Below are positions 35,656 through 48,203 of a stretch of 64,000 nucleotides of DNA, in pieces. The notes under the pieces are model-generated. The model worked only from the letters and a program-made list of their open reading frames with translations, had not been told where the DNA came from and did no database searches. Both the position numbers and the translations under genes were made by a program. How positions within the stretch are numbered: position 1 is the first letter of the stretch; every line of letters starts with the position of its first letter. This stretch comes from Sipunculus nudus. Taxonomy: Eukaryota; Annelida; Sipuncula; Golfingiida; Sipunculidae. The stretch covers positions 19,701,601 to 19,765,600 of the forward strand of contig CM049319.1 in the NCBI GenBank assembly GCA_026874595.1, read 5' to 3'.

Positions 35656-36776
35656 TTGTATCGGCCAAATCAAAGTTTCGCGGATACTATGTTTTCAGAC
35701 TCTGTTCCGCCGTGGCGTTTGTTTCCAGAATAGAACTCTGAGCCCACTGGACAGATTTTTCCGAAACTTTACACGATTATCAGGTCACATGTGAAATGGT
35801 GCAAAATATTTTGCTTTGACCTCTGACCTTTCCTCTCTCCAGTGTGTCCATCTGTGCATCAGTCTTGACACATTAACCCATATATCTACAGACTCTTTTG
35901 ACCAATCATGCTAAAAATTTTGCACAAATTTAGCCCTTGGATAGCTTTATAACATACATAAAAAATGATGGCGCCACCATTTTTGCAGTGTCCATCTGTA
36001 CATCTGCCTTGGAATAAAATCACTCATATCTCTGCAGTGATTCTTGAATTTTATGACAGGTGTCGCCACCTTCATTAACGTTCAGGCTGCAGAAATCCAG
36101 GCTTATATCTCAGGACTGGTTTGACATATCCTCCTGAATTTTGCATGTGTATAGATCTCACATAGCTCTTTATCATACACAAAACTGGTGGCGCCACCTG
36201 CAACCATTTTTGCACAGCGTCTGTCTGTTTGTCTGCCATGAGATAAAATCACTTATATCTGGGCAGCGGTTTGACTTATCTGCCTAAAATTTTGCATGTA
36301 TATACATCTTGGATAGGTTTCTGGATTTTGTGGCAGGTGGCGCCACCTACATTCACATTCAGGCTGCAGTCATCCAGGCTTATATCTCAGCACTGGTTTC
36401 ACGTATCCTCCTGAAATTTTGCATGTGTATAGATCTCACATAGCTCTCTATCATTAGCAAAACTGGTGGTGCCACCTGCAACCATTTGTGCACGGCATCC
36501 CTCTGTTTGTCTGCCTTGGGTTAAAAATCACTCATAGCTCGGCAGTGGTTAGACTTATCTGTATAAATTTTGCAGTTGTGTACAACTTGGATAACTTTTT
36601 GAATTTTGTGGCAGGTGGCACCACCTATATACACATTTCAGCTGCAGATATCCATGCTAATATGCAACACACCTCACTCTATTCCCCTTGCCACTCAATT
36701 TATGCCTCACTTCACCCATCCCACTCTGATTTCGGCAGATACACGTAGTGGCTTGTTGACTTCCCGTATTCTAGTT
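35656..36776 (+). mobile_element. Family B element downstream of ETNK
   Basis: Begins 'tgtatcggccaaatcaaagt' with the partner 'tcgcggatac', so the 5' hairpin is mutated. Core palindromes at about 36186 and 36336, variants at 36464 and 36613. Inverted motif 'tttcggcagatac' and end 'cccgtattctagtt' at 36776. This B copy stands alone rather than inside A or C. Confidence 0.7.
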
Positions 36777-36815
36777 ATTCATGGAATAGCCATATTAGTC
36801 TGTAGTCAAAGAGTA

Positions 36816-36927
36816 GGTAGAGAGTAAGAGTGATGCTTTTAGATAGACTAATAATACCGTGAATAAGATAGGCATCACTCTTACCCTTTACCTATATTTG
36901 TAAAAGGCATCGCTCTTACTCTCTACC
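36816..36927. repeat. Hairpin-forming inverted repeat
   Basis: The arm at 36816-36836 (GGTAGAGAGTAAGAGTGATGC) pairs with 36906-36927 with one mismatch. A middle copy 'ggcatcactcttacccttta' at 36871-36890 could pair alternatively. The loop is about 70 bases. It could be a small foldback transposon or a hairpin RNA precursor. Confidence 0.55.
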
Positions 36928-37304
36928 ATATATATATTTATATATAGGTAAGACCAACTTATTAGTGGGATTTTGGTCACAGTTCTTTGTTTATAATTTT
37001 GATTTAGTGTGTTTGCTTAATTATGTAAATTAATATTTATTATATCCAGTCTGTTTTGTATGTTCAGTTTTGTCCAGCATCTATATTCTACGAATATGTT
37101 ATAACTCAGGAGAGGCTTGAAACATTCCATTTTGATCACAGTTTCTAATAGTGACATGTTTTTATTGTGTATCATGATTATACTATTAAGCAGTTAACTG
37201 TAACAAAATAACAATTTCACAAATAGTAAATGCAATATACTTTGAGTGTTATAATATCTACGTGCACATTGTGTCATTATGTTCATTTACATGCTTATCA
37301 GTTC

Positions 37305-37374
<70 letters not shown>
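37305..37374. repeat. (AT)n microsatellite
   Basis: About 35 AT dinucleotides, interrupted once by 'ac' near 37320. Confidence 0.95.
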
Positions 37375-37376
<2 letters not shown>

Positions 37377-37696
37377 TTATATTTATATAAGATTAAATCG
37401 AACTTTGACTGTACAATATGTTAAATTAAATAATATGCAATAAATTAAATTAATGTTTGATAGATTTCACCGCTTTACACATTGCACTTAGTCAGGTTTA
37501 TGTATACAGCTATAAATTTAAGATATCTTCACCACAATGCATGTGTTTTATATTTTAGTCATGAACTGTACTTCTAGGGTCAAGTGAAATTTGTTTTTAT
37601 CTGTTCCTTGATACATTTATATATTATATTTGGTTAGAATCAGTATTGTGTTATTAGCTGGTCAGAGTAGACTGCACAATGAAGGCACTAGATGCT

Positions 37697-38335
37697 ATTA
37701 TTTAAGATAGATAGATATTTAATTTTATAAGGCGCTAATCATCTAAAGGATCTCAGATACTGTGCTGATTATACAATAGACTATAATGTTTAAAATGTAG
37801 ACACACAAATAAAATATAATGTACAGTAAAAACACTGCATAGCAATTATGTATCCCAAAATTCAGAAATAGTTATAAAATAGAATGTCTTCAGTTCTGAC
37901 TTAAAATGTTCATAGTTATCAACAAGTCTCAGATGCAATTGTAAGATGTTCCACAATATAGGAGCTGCATATGGAAATAATATACATGTTCAACTGTTTT
38001 CGTTCATGGGACTCAGAGTCATTACATTTATTTAAAGCAAATTTTATCAAGCATTATCACACAGCATAAGTATCTCACTGATATAAATTGGGGCTTAACC
38101 ATGCAAAGCTTGGAATGTAAGAATTAATACTTTATATTCACATCTATATTTGACTGGAATACCTAACCAGTGCAGCATCTTAAGCACAGGTGAAATGTGA
38201 TCAAATTTAGATACTTTGCATATCAAACAAGCTGCAGTGTCTTAGACTTGTTGCAATTTCTTTTATTTACAGTTATGTAAATGTACAAAGCATTACAATA
38301 ATCAACTTGATACTTTTGTTCACTGCTTTTTGCTT
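37697..38335 (-). pseudogene. LINE (CR1/L2-like) reverse-transcriptase 3' fragment
   Basis: On the minus strand the sequence near 38320-38280 reads QVDYCNALYIY, followed in shifted frames by recognisable RT thumb/C-terminal phrases such as LMLHWLGIPVKYRCEYKV-like and LTFQALHG-like. At 37970-37880 it reads YAAPILWNILQLHLRLVDNY then EHFKSELKTFYF, the classic C terminus of CR1/L2-clade ORF2. It ends with 'gcgccttataaaattaaata' and a short TATC tail, a LINE 3' end. Frameshifts and stops make it a dead, 5'-truncated copy. Confidence 0.75.
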
Positions 38336-41300
38336 TCATTTTTGTTTATTTTTAGAAAGGGGCTAATACTGTGGGTGTTTTTTTTTTTTTTTGGTTGGCT
38401 TTTCTTTTACGAGGATTTCAGATTTACATAATTCATGAAAGGGAACTTAATGTGGAAAAAAGCTTTTTGAAATGGATGTCATATGTAATTCATACTGTAT
38501 AACCCCATGAGTTGACATCTCTTGTATTTTATCCATGCTGGTAGTGTCAAATGTAAAAAAAAAAATGTTTTCTACCAAAAATGGTAATGGATCTTTCATG
38601 TTACATGTGAATCAGAGATTGATACAGCAAATTTATAATATCTACCAAAAATAAACACAGGTTCCCATTCATTTGATGTGCCTTTCTTCAACCTTAAATT
38701 TCAAGCATATCAAATAACTGTAAGTTGTGGATATTATCTCTGTAGAATACTGTATAATGAAACCAGGAAAATGTTGAAAAAGTGAAAAGTAGGGTTGTAA
38801 CAATGCATCATAGAATCAGTGCATTGAAATGCAAGCCCTTGATTAAATTTGATCAATTATTAACCTCTGAATCGTTTCTTTTTTGCTTTTATTTTTTATT
38901 TTTTAATTCTGAAATTTACTTTTTAAGTATGAATGGAATCGATCATTGTATAGACTTTAAGGGCCCTCACAATTCATAGGCCTAGTGAAAAGCACATATT
39001 TTTCACCTTGTGAATATTAAATCAGCCACAGTTTATTTTTTTTATTTTACTGAAATATATTGATGCACCACCTTATTTTATTGACCCAAAGCAGTATTGT
39101 TTTAGGGATCAGAGATTGCATATCAGTTATATTGCATAACATTATACACGGATAGAAGGAGACATAGTAAGGTATATAAGCAGGGATTTTATTGTGTCCC
39201 ATAATTTAGAATTGTATTTAAATTATAATTTAAGAAGAAGGAAATATAACAAATTTACAGTAAACCTTGGAGATATTTGTATGTATTTTAGGATAATATT
39301 AATGTAAATGCATGCTGCAAAATGTAACCTGCAAAATGTAACCTGGCCTAACCTGGCCCAAGATATTTTGTAGATAGTAAGACCTTAAAACAGTGAGAAA
39401 AATGTGAGGAAATACCATGGCTTTTATCCTTATCATGATAAGTCTTGCTGCGGTTTTCAAGGATAACTCATATTTCACTAAAATAAATGTATACCTTTTC
39501 TTTTATACCCGCTTTCCTGAATTTTGTGGATGTATTGTTGCGGTCGTTTGCTTGAAAATATTTAGTGATTTGATTGTCCACCAGATGTCACTTTTGTTTA
39601 ATTCTTCGACACTCCTCTTGTTGACGTGGTTGTATAAATATGCCACTTCTTAATTTAAGCTAACAGCTTTGTGATTTTATAATGTATCCTTTTCATTAAC
39701 TAGATAAGGTTACCTTTTATTTTATATATTTTATTATCTAAAATGTTTAGGTAATAATACTCACTCATGTAGTTATTACAAAAAAATACAAATTGAAACG
39801 ATTAAATGATAATAAATTTTATATTATTCGTATCAGATGACGTACGGGTATACAGACATATTTCTAAGACTTTAACATTTGTATTGTATCTTGATTACTA
39901 TCTTTTATGCGCTTGCTCAGTATATATCCTTTTAGTTTGGTTATTAATCAAAATTATCAATTTTGTGATAAAGTGTACAAATAACCATATATACGGTTAG
40001 GATGGTCAGCAGTACCTATGTTTTTCGTCCACTATGTTGAGCCACATACATTCATATTTCGCACAAATAAATCCAAGGTAATAAAACTATTTTCTTTGTT
40101 GCTGTATGCGGATGCCTGTGCGTAAGTTGTTCTGAGATTGACTGAGAATATTTTGGTAAATGAGGTAGGGATAATCAAATATTTAGGACTAATTGTGTAG
40201 GAGGCACAGGGGGCGGGGGTCTCCCTTTTTTCCCTAAACAATTTAGGAAATATAACAATAAACGCCTACTCCCAAAAGTAAAAAAAAAATGGCGCTGGAG
40301 TTTGTTTTGTGCAGTTTTAATTTACCATAGTTTGTAGCATTACAGCCTAAATTTTCATTTTGCATGTAATCCACACATTCCAACCACCCCTCCCGCTTCC
40401 AAAATCGGCCTCGATATATGAGCCGCCCCCACCCCCCCTTGTAAAGTTCTGATGGTATGTAAGCGTTTTGTAAAAGCGTTTTGGAACGAATTCTTTGTAA
40501 ATCTGTTCTCGGAATAAAAATGGTTGCAATCTCGGTCTGTCCTATAAAGACAACAGCATATACGATAGGTCGGTCACACGCCCTTTTTTCTGCATATAGT
40601 ACATCAGCCAGAGGGTTCATCGGTAATAAACAGGGGACAATTGCTATCAATGATTTTTTTAAAGGTGTATGTGTGTAGATAAAAAAAATGCCTGATAGCA
40701 GTATGAAAGTGGTAGCTTAATTTCTGTAAAATATCAGCCTGTTTTGAAATGTACTTGCACCGAAATTGCAATTTTGCAAGACACAGTTAAATAAAAATAT
40801 TATTTTTTTATAACATTTTATGTAATGCCTGTTTTGAAACAAGTTTGATGTCAGTTGATAGTAGACATTTATAGCTTTCATCTGGTGTGTCATTCATGTA
40901 TATAGCTTTCCAAATTCCAAAGATATGATTACTTTTCTTCACCCTGTATCATAGCAATTTGTATTATTATAGCTAATTTATTAAAAACACAAGGTTTATT
41001 TCTGATAAGATCAACCGTGACCAGTTCGGTTTTGTAAAGTCATTAATAAAGTCTGAAGTCTTTTAGCTGAAAAAAAAATCATGTCTGGCACCCAACTACA
41101 ATTTGTGGATTTTGGCGTGGTCAGAGAAAGGTGTTATTCCGTTCTTCAGTTAGCCGGTGTATGTCCCATTGCCACCAACTGTCTGCAGAAAACATTAATG
41201 CCTGGTTGATGTTTTTGAGTACTTTTGTGTCGCATATCCACGTCCTTTTTTTAATTCTGATTGGTAAATCCTCCCAATTATTCGACGTGGCTGCTATCGG

Positions 41301-43020
41301 GGGCCGATGTATAAACTAAAACTCGGATGTCGCAAGCCGAATGTCACACATGACATAATTGCAGTCACGGGTACTCGGCTAGTTGTTTGAATATATGTTT
41401 TTTGCATGTCTCCGGTTGATTAAAAAAGGGCGAAAAGTCATTTTATGCAGTATATTTTTATTTGTATGTTTATGTTATATTGGTGCCTTAGTCACTTGTG
41501 ATATCGTACAAACTAGGCCGCCGTATCTGCACTTCTGGCCAAATTCGCTTTCTTACATGAAATATATAAGAGCATTCGGCTGAGAGAGGGCTATGTTGTC
41601 TGCTGAAATATTTCAAAGTAAATATTGTAACAAAATTAACATATAAAATCAAGGCAAGAGCAGTAAATGTACCTACAACATTTTGCTTGGGTGGCACCAT
41701 AAATAAATGATAGATATTGCAGTTTGCCTTTGTGTCAAGACTAATTGTGAAGCAGAGCTGTAAATTATTCATTCTGAGTTGCCTATGTTTTATAATGTTA
41801 ACATTTCTGACAGGAGAGAGATTTCTAAATAAATATTATTTTCTATAACGGAAACCAGATGTTTATTTGAACCGTGGGACAAACAGTGTTTTAACGAGAA
41901 TATAAACCAGTTTGCTATAAAGCCAGTAAGTGCAATAACTCATCCTGTTCCGGTTTTATGTTTTACAAAAGTCCAGTAAATGCTAGTGATAAGCCCAAAT
42001 AAATAAAATCGTTTGTTGAAGTTGAACAAATCTAATTTAATTCTAACCTGCTTTGACTCAGGAGTTCAGGGATTATGTTTCAAACAAGACCCTAGCAGTC
42101 CAGTGTCAACCAACTGTATACCGGATTGGAAGACATACATGGTTCGCCTTGGGCTATGTACTTGCACCAGAGAGTGCCATTAAGATCACTTTGTTTTAAT
42201 CTTTAAAATGCAATTTTCACTGAACTGTCAAAACACCATGTGTCCCTGTCATTGCCCAGGTTTGAGGGAGATCATGTTAATCACTGACTGTTCTACTGGC
42301 CGAACAAATATAATATCAATGGGGTTTATGGTTTTGCCTTAAGAGAATATCAGCTCTCGCTTAGTAGGATATAATTGTAACTGATAGATCACAAAATGTA
42401 GATACATATTCTAAAACAGTTTTGTTTTCATATTATTTTCTTTTATTTAAACATTTCAGTAGAAACACACATGATAATAAACATAAAAGTAACTGATTTG
42501 TCATTCTCCTGGTGATTTCTATATTTTTATTCCTTGCAAGTGCTAACTTTCTTATGACTTGATTTGGCAAGGTAGCCAGGCTTGAAATAACTAAAAGATA
42601 TAATAGGCTTATAAAAAGCCCCGGTGATAATCCAAAATAAAAATGACGAAATGCTTTTCATATTCCACTCGGTGTTATCTTTCCAACCATGCAAGACAGA
42701 ACTCATCAGAATTGATGTTTTTCTGTCAGAAAGCGATTGCATATTTATATGATTATGAACTTATAAACTGATATTGCTTATTTTCCTTTTAACTAACATT
42801 GAACATTACTTAGTTTTATCTTGGAATATGGAAGTTTAAAATACACAAGGACCTCGTTGTGAAATAATGTAACAAACAATTCTTTAAAAAGTCTTTATCA
42901 CACAGCGAACATTCACGCTGAACATAAGTACATGTTCAAAGTACATGTTTACATAAGTAAACATATTCTATATCTTAAATACATAATTACCTGTTACCTC
43001 TTCTGTTTATTTTAAATGTT
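38336..43020. other. Intergenic sequence with no recognised gene
   Basis: AT-rich. Contains only short frames, the longest being 135 codons on the minus strand at 40243-40650 without an ATG start. There is a slightly CpG-richer patch at 40370-40600 and another near 41080-41350. No convincing exon, RNA gene or element boundary seen. Confidence 0.4.
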
Positions 43021-43027
43021 TAACTTT

Positions 43028-43064
43028 ACTAAGTGCCCCGCTGGTCATAATGCTCAGCTGAATC
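43028..43064 (-). repeat. Solitary 3' terminus of a family A/D element
   Basis: On the minus strand: 'attcagctgagcattatgac' then 'cagcggggcactta'. It matches the A/D 3' end with an altered hairpin, and no core sequence lies beside it. Confidence 0.45.
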
Positions 43065-43959
43065 TATATTGGTCAGTGATCTAATTCTTATCGACTAAGG
43101 AGAGTTTAAGAGAACCTGTATACACAACGTCTGAACATCCCAGGACTAGCGATTACGAATTGTACCTTGATATATATCACACTGATAATTGTGTTATTCA
43201 CAAAAAGAAAAAAAAAGTCTTACTTTTTTGCATTGTTCATAATCGAGAATAATGATGGAACAAGAGAGAGTGAACTAAGAAATACCATTTCAGCTCTAGT
43301 CCATTATAATCGGTAAGCTACATATAGATTAATTTTTTTTTCCATTCAGAAAAAAACTGGAAATGTACCGGTTTTGCTCGCACAAATGTAGTTTATATAC
43401 TCGTAAAGTCACATGATCAGTGTTTGGTAAATCACATTACAAATCGTATAGGTAATATCAAAAATGAAATACAATAATAAGCGAATATAAGTTTATGCTA
43501 TCCCTCACATTAAAGCTATCTCTTTTTATTTCCTGACTTGCATAGGAAGAACTGAAAAAGATCATTCTGACTCAAGTCAACGTAAGTGGCGATACTTGCA
43601 ACTAACACTGACATACCAGTCATGGGATCAATATGCTGGGTATTGGTCATAACATTATGAATACAAACACTTGTGATCAGCAAAGTTAAAATAGAGTAGA
43701 GACAAATCTTATAATAATTCAGCACACCTCATACTTATTTATTATCTCCAATGAATAAGCCATGGAATGAAATGAGTTATATTTTTTGGCTTGCACAAGT
43801 TAGGACAACCTATAGCTTACAAACAAAATACCAGTCCAGTGATCAATATTACTACAGAACATGGGGATGGCAGTTGCGGCAGTTCCCGCTTACCGGTTAC
43901 CGAAATAACGTTACATCTGTTGACGTATACTATATATGGAGTATTTTTCTTGAGGGTGA

Positions 43960-44170
43960 GGCAGAAGCGGGGGGGGGGGGGGTGGGCAGACCCCCCCCCC
44001 CCCCCCCCCCCTTTCCAGTCGCCATAACTTTTTAATAGGTTTCAGACAAAGACAAAGTTGTTCTCTGGAACCCCCCTCCCTTTTTTCGAACCTGGGGACC
44101 TTTTTTACAACTTCAGCCATCAGTCCTGGCGTAGACCCCTCCATTTTAAATCTGGATCTGCCCCTGTGAG
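43960..44170 (+). repeat. Poly-G/poly-C repeat, plus orientation
   Basis: G14 at 43969-43982, a short TGGGCAGA spacer and C21 at 43991-44011, then 'gacccctccattttaaatct' ending 'ggatctgcccctg'. Same family as 7264-7515. Confidence 0.55.
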
Positions 44171-44929
44171 GGTATAAGAAAGTTTAACTGTAGGTAAACA
44201 CCTATTGATCATAAATGATACATCATTGAAAAGATTATTTTGCTTGATATAAGTTTGGCATATAAAGTTGAATGAAGTAAATTTATATAAGCACTCCTTT
44301 GTCGTTTTTCCTAAGGGTGAGTGTAACTATAAGAATGTATTACTTAAGCAGTATACCCCCAGTGGCCATAAATGGCATGTCATACTAAAGCGTATGGTTA
44401 AAGCTATCATTTGAGACCAACTTTGACTGGATAGGTTTTACATATTTAGTAGTATGGGGCTTATAACCACTCTGAAGTCGGTGTCCTTCAGATGAAAAAA
44501 AAATTATACGTCATCCGACATAAAACATCCATTTATTAACTGAAAGCTACCACTTTCATACTGCTATCAGGCATTTTTAATACCTACACATGTATACCTA
44601 TGAAGCACACATGGTGAAAATTTGTCACCAAAATGGTACCAATGATCCAAATTTTCGGGTCTGGCTGAAGTTCTAATACGGTCCTTAACATTTTGTGGTT
44701 ACGTTCGAGATGAAATTTCACAACAAGCATCACCCTTGCCTCTGACTTCAAGGAACATGAACATTTGCAATAATAATTCATGCTTAATAACTCGTGCTTT
44801 GAGTTCATGTTGGTTGAAGCAAAAGATCAACATCAAAACAAAAATGGCACATGGATTGCTGTCTTCAGTTCATCTTTTTAGGTAGTAAACACAGTCCATG
44901 TGTCTGTTTACCATAACGAGACTGCGTGG

Positions 44930-45120
44930 CCAGAGATCCGATCTTGCGCATGCACGACAACTCCCAATAAGCAGACGAAACAGAGAAGAAACACACACAC
45001 ACACAAAAACACTCATTGGAAGCTTGAAAAATATCAATTTGTGAAGTTGCGCAGTTACCCCACCAGATGGCGTGCGTTCTATGTTTATGTTGCGCGCCAA
45101 TGATCGCGCCTGATGCAAGT
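44930..45120. promoter_or_regulatory. CpG-rich, promoter-like patch
   Basis: Within AT-rich sequence this patch has TGCGCATGCAC (NRF1-like), CACCAGATGGCG at 45061-45072 (CTCF/YY1-like) and GCGCGCCAATGATCGCGCC (CCAAT box amid CpGs). Orientation and any attached gene are unknown. Confidence 0.3.
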
Positions 45121-45708
45121 TTATTTCAACTTGTGTACCGGTGTAAGCATACCGTTTTAGAACGAAAAATGGACAGATATCATAATATCTTAACCTTGGG
45201 GGGGGGGCACTGTATTTCATGTATATTTATCATACATAATTTGTGTATAGGTCCTATTCAGTATAAATATAGAATCAAAAGAATACTGACATTTACTTTA
45301 GCAGGGATAATAATTTCAGAATATGTAATTTACAGTGATTCCTCTACACTTGAATGTGGGTGACTTTAAATTACAAAGCAGTAAAGGTGTATGACTGCTC
45401 AGTGCCTTTTCCTCCATTAGAAGGGATGCACGTGCAGATCGTAAGGACTTAACATAGAATCATCCAGTTCAATTTTCAAGTTATTCAATGCATGACTGCA
45501 TTTTGCATTAGATCACACTGAAGATACAAAAGTGGAACTGCATTGACATACATCACTGATACCATATGGTCGGCCTTTAAGAAATCAATTATTATTTCTA
45601 AACGGTGATAGACACAGTAATAATTATAGCCATAATGTATTTTATTTGTATGGTATAAATGCACACAAAATATAAGTAACTTCTTGATATTTATAGCATG
45701 ACTTGTTC

Positions 45709-45723
45709 GGGGGGGGGGGGGGG
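45709..45723. repeat. G15 homopolymer
   Basis: Run of 15 G followed by AGGGGG; potential G-quadruplex on this strand. Confidence 0.85.
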
Positions 45724-45884
45724 AGGGGGCTGTACAAAATAATCAATAAACAAGTTAAGTGTACCTGCATGCAGCAACTTTATTTGCCCATTTTATTTGT
45801 TGCATTTTGAGGCTAAATAATGTCACCACTAAAAAGTTAAAGTTAGTTTTAATGCTTTAGACATGCTCACACGGACGCACTCAT

Positions 45885-46262
45885 TTGAAACCCGGAATTA
45901 GGTAAACTAATTGGGAAAATCAACATTGATTAAATATTGAATCAATATTTATCATCAATATTAAATCAATATTGGAAAAACGTTGTATTTGAAAATTGCT
46001 TCAACCTTAAATAATCAACATTCGTTGAGAGATTATGGTCGAATCAATATTGATTCAATATTGACAACTTGTTGAAAAAAATAAGATGGAATTGCTTGTG
46101 GAAAATCAACATTGATTCAGTGTTGAAACTTAGTTGATCATCAACATTTAACAATCAATGTCGAATCATCATTCATTTAATGTTGAAAACGTATATAAAA
46201 TATATCAATCTCATTTCAATTTGTTTTCAATATTGAAAGAAATGATGAATGCCCACTGGGTT
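45885..46262. repeat. Palindrome-rich ATTGATT repeat
   Basis: Dense alternation of 'caacattgatt', 'aatcaatattgattcaatat' and 'atcaatgt' words that are inverted copies of each other. It closes with 'gaatgcccactgggttaa'. Resembles MITE-like dispersed repeats of marine invertebrates. No coding frame. Confidence 0.55.
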
Positions 46263-47385
46263 AATACCTAATATTTTCAAGCTGGGGAAAATACTCTTTT
46301 GATTACTTGCGATCCAGATTGTTGGATAAATGGTTTCATGCAATCGTAATTATTAAATTGTTTCATCAACACGTGCATGATCATAGAACGTTATTGGCAG
46401 AGCTCTGTAAACAAATCAATTCGGAATAATCAGAAAAAAAAGTATCTCATCCACACACTTAATTCTGTCTCCTTAGTTGAAAGACTGAAGAAACATCTTT
46501 GCAAACACTCAGAACAATTTATTAAATTTACATTTGAAACTTATTTAAGAGGTCATGTTCCTCAGGGAACACCGCAAAAAAAATCGAAATGAGTGTTAAG
46601 TATATAGTTGCAGTTTCAGAGGGTCGGATCGAGTTGAGCCAACCCTATTTATATTTACAAATGCATGCGTTGAAATAAAGAGCCTTAATTGTAAAAGGAA
46701 CGTATCAGTACAATATCAGTAGATCTAAACTATAATATATACATTCACACAATAATTGTAACAAAATTTTGACGTTTTGTGCTTTGTTCTGTATATTTAT
46801 ACATGCAGAGAGAAGCGTGCAGTTTCCAGGTGAGGGCTTATCCACATGCATGAGTAAATGGCTGCATGGAGATTAATGTGTCTTTCATGGATCCATAATC
46901 TTGATTTATTTTACAAATATACGTGCAAAGAATGGTAAGTGTCCTATAATGTGTTTTTTGTATTGGTGCATATAGCTAGCAGTGCCATGGCACACGATTG
47001 TGTGTAAATACGATTTTCTGCCCGACTTGAGTGTTGATCTGTGTTTATGACATGTGTTTGAACCCCCTTGCTCAAGTGTACTTAAGATTAGCATGCACGG
47101 TTAACAAGTTGGGATTGCGCGGGCTCATTATTTTGTTAAACCGAGACATACACTTCGCTTCCTAGCGATATCCGTTAAATGGCGTAGTCCAGTATTATAG
47201 TAGTGTAAATCAATTTCATCTTATAATTATCAGCTTAAACTGAAAATAATTACAAACCGACCAGGATATATATGAAAGCAAAGTAAAAGGGTATCTTTCT
47301 TATCTATGCAGGTGGGGGCAATTAATGATACACTATATAACATATATTGCATGGCTCAAAACTGAAAGTATTATACTAACCGACC
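46263..47385. other. AT-rich intergenic, nothing recognised
   Basis: Only short frames (up to 71 codons). No exon or element boundary seen. Confidence 0.4.
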
Positions 47386-47387
<2 letters not shown>

Positions 47388-47445
<58 letters not shown>

Positions 47446-47455
47446 ATATAAAAGT
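47388..47455. repeat. (AT)n microsatellite
   Basis: Almost pure AT dinucleotides with a TTTATAT interruption near 47435. Confidence 0.9.
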
Positions 47456-48203
47456 AATGTTAACAGAAAGTAAGTTTGTAACATTATCTATGCAGTTGGT
47501 ATATAGCAATTAACGATACACTATATGTAAGATTAAAATTGTGGGCTTATATATGGGGCAATGGGTTATTTTGGTCTGCCTGTATATATGTATAAATAAA
47601 GACAGAAAATATCATTATCGAAAGTTATAAATGATACATATGATGAACAAATGCGTTTAAGCACAAGGTAATTTTAGTTTTTAATAAAAACAAAATACCA
47701 GGCACCATTTTATAATCCCACTTTATTTCACCCATTTCAAATCAAAACTAAACTAAGTTTTATTGCATTGTACGCAGTGTCCTATGGAGTTACAAGTATA
47801 GCATGTACTACAGCGCCGGGTACTTGTACACCTGTTTTGCGTTGCTGGGCAAGAACAGGCATGCAGGATCAGAAGAAATCACCATACAGACTTTATTTTT
47901 TTTATGATTTTGCAAGACCTTTGTGACCTTATTTAACTAGAAAATGTTCATAATTTATTTTAAAAGAAAGTTCATTTTTATCGTTACATGAAAAACCCAT
48001 TTCATCAACCCATGAGAGTATATGTGAACTCAAAGTATATGCATGTATAGATGAAAATGATATATATATACACATGCATAAATGTACATTGATAATGATA
48101 AAAGCTGCCTATTATATTTGTAACGTATTCTTTGTGATGGTTGTTGTTGTTGTCAATTACTGGAATGTCATGCATGATCAATGTGTTGTCCATTTCATGA
48201 TAC

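Noticed and set aside
40243-40650. 135-codon minus-strand frame
   Set aside because: No ATG at its start, no recognisable domain and a poly-G/C stretch inside. Probably chance.
44870-45220. 116-codon minus-strand frame
   Set aside because: Includes a translated CA microsatellite (VCVCV) and overlaps open frames on the other strand.
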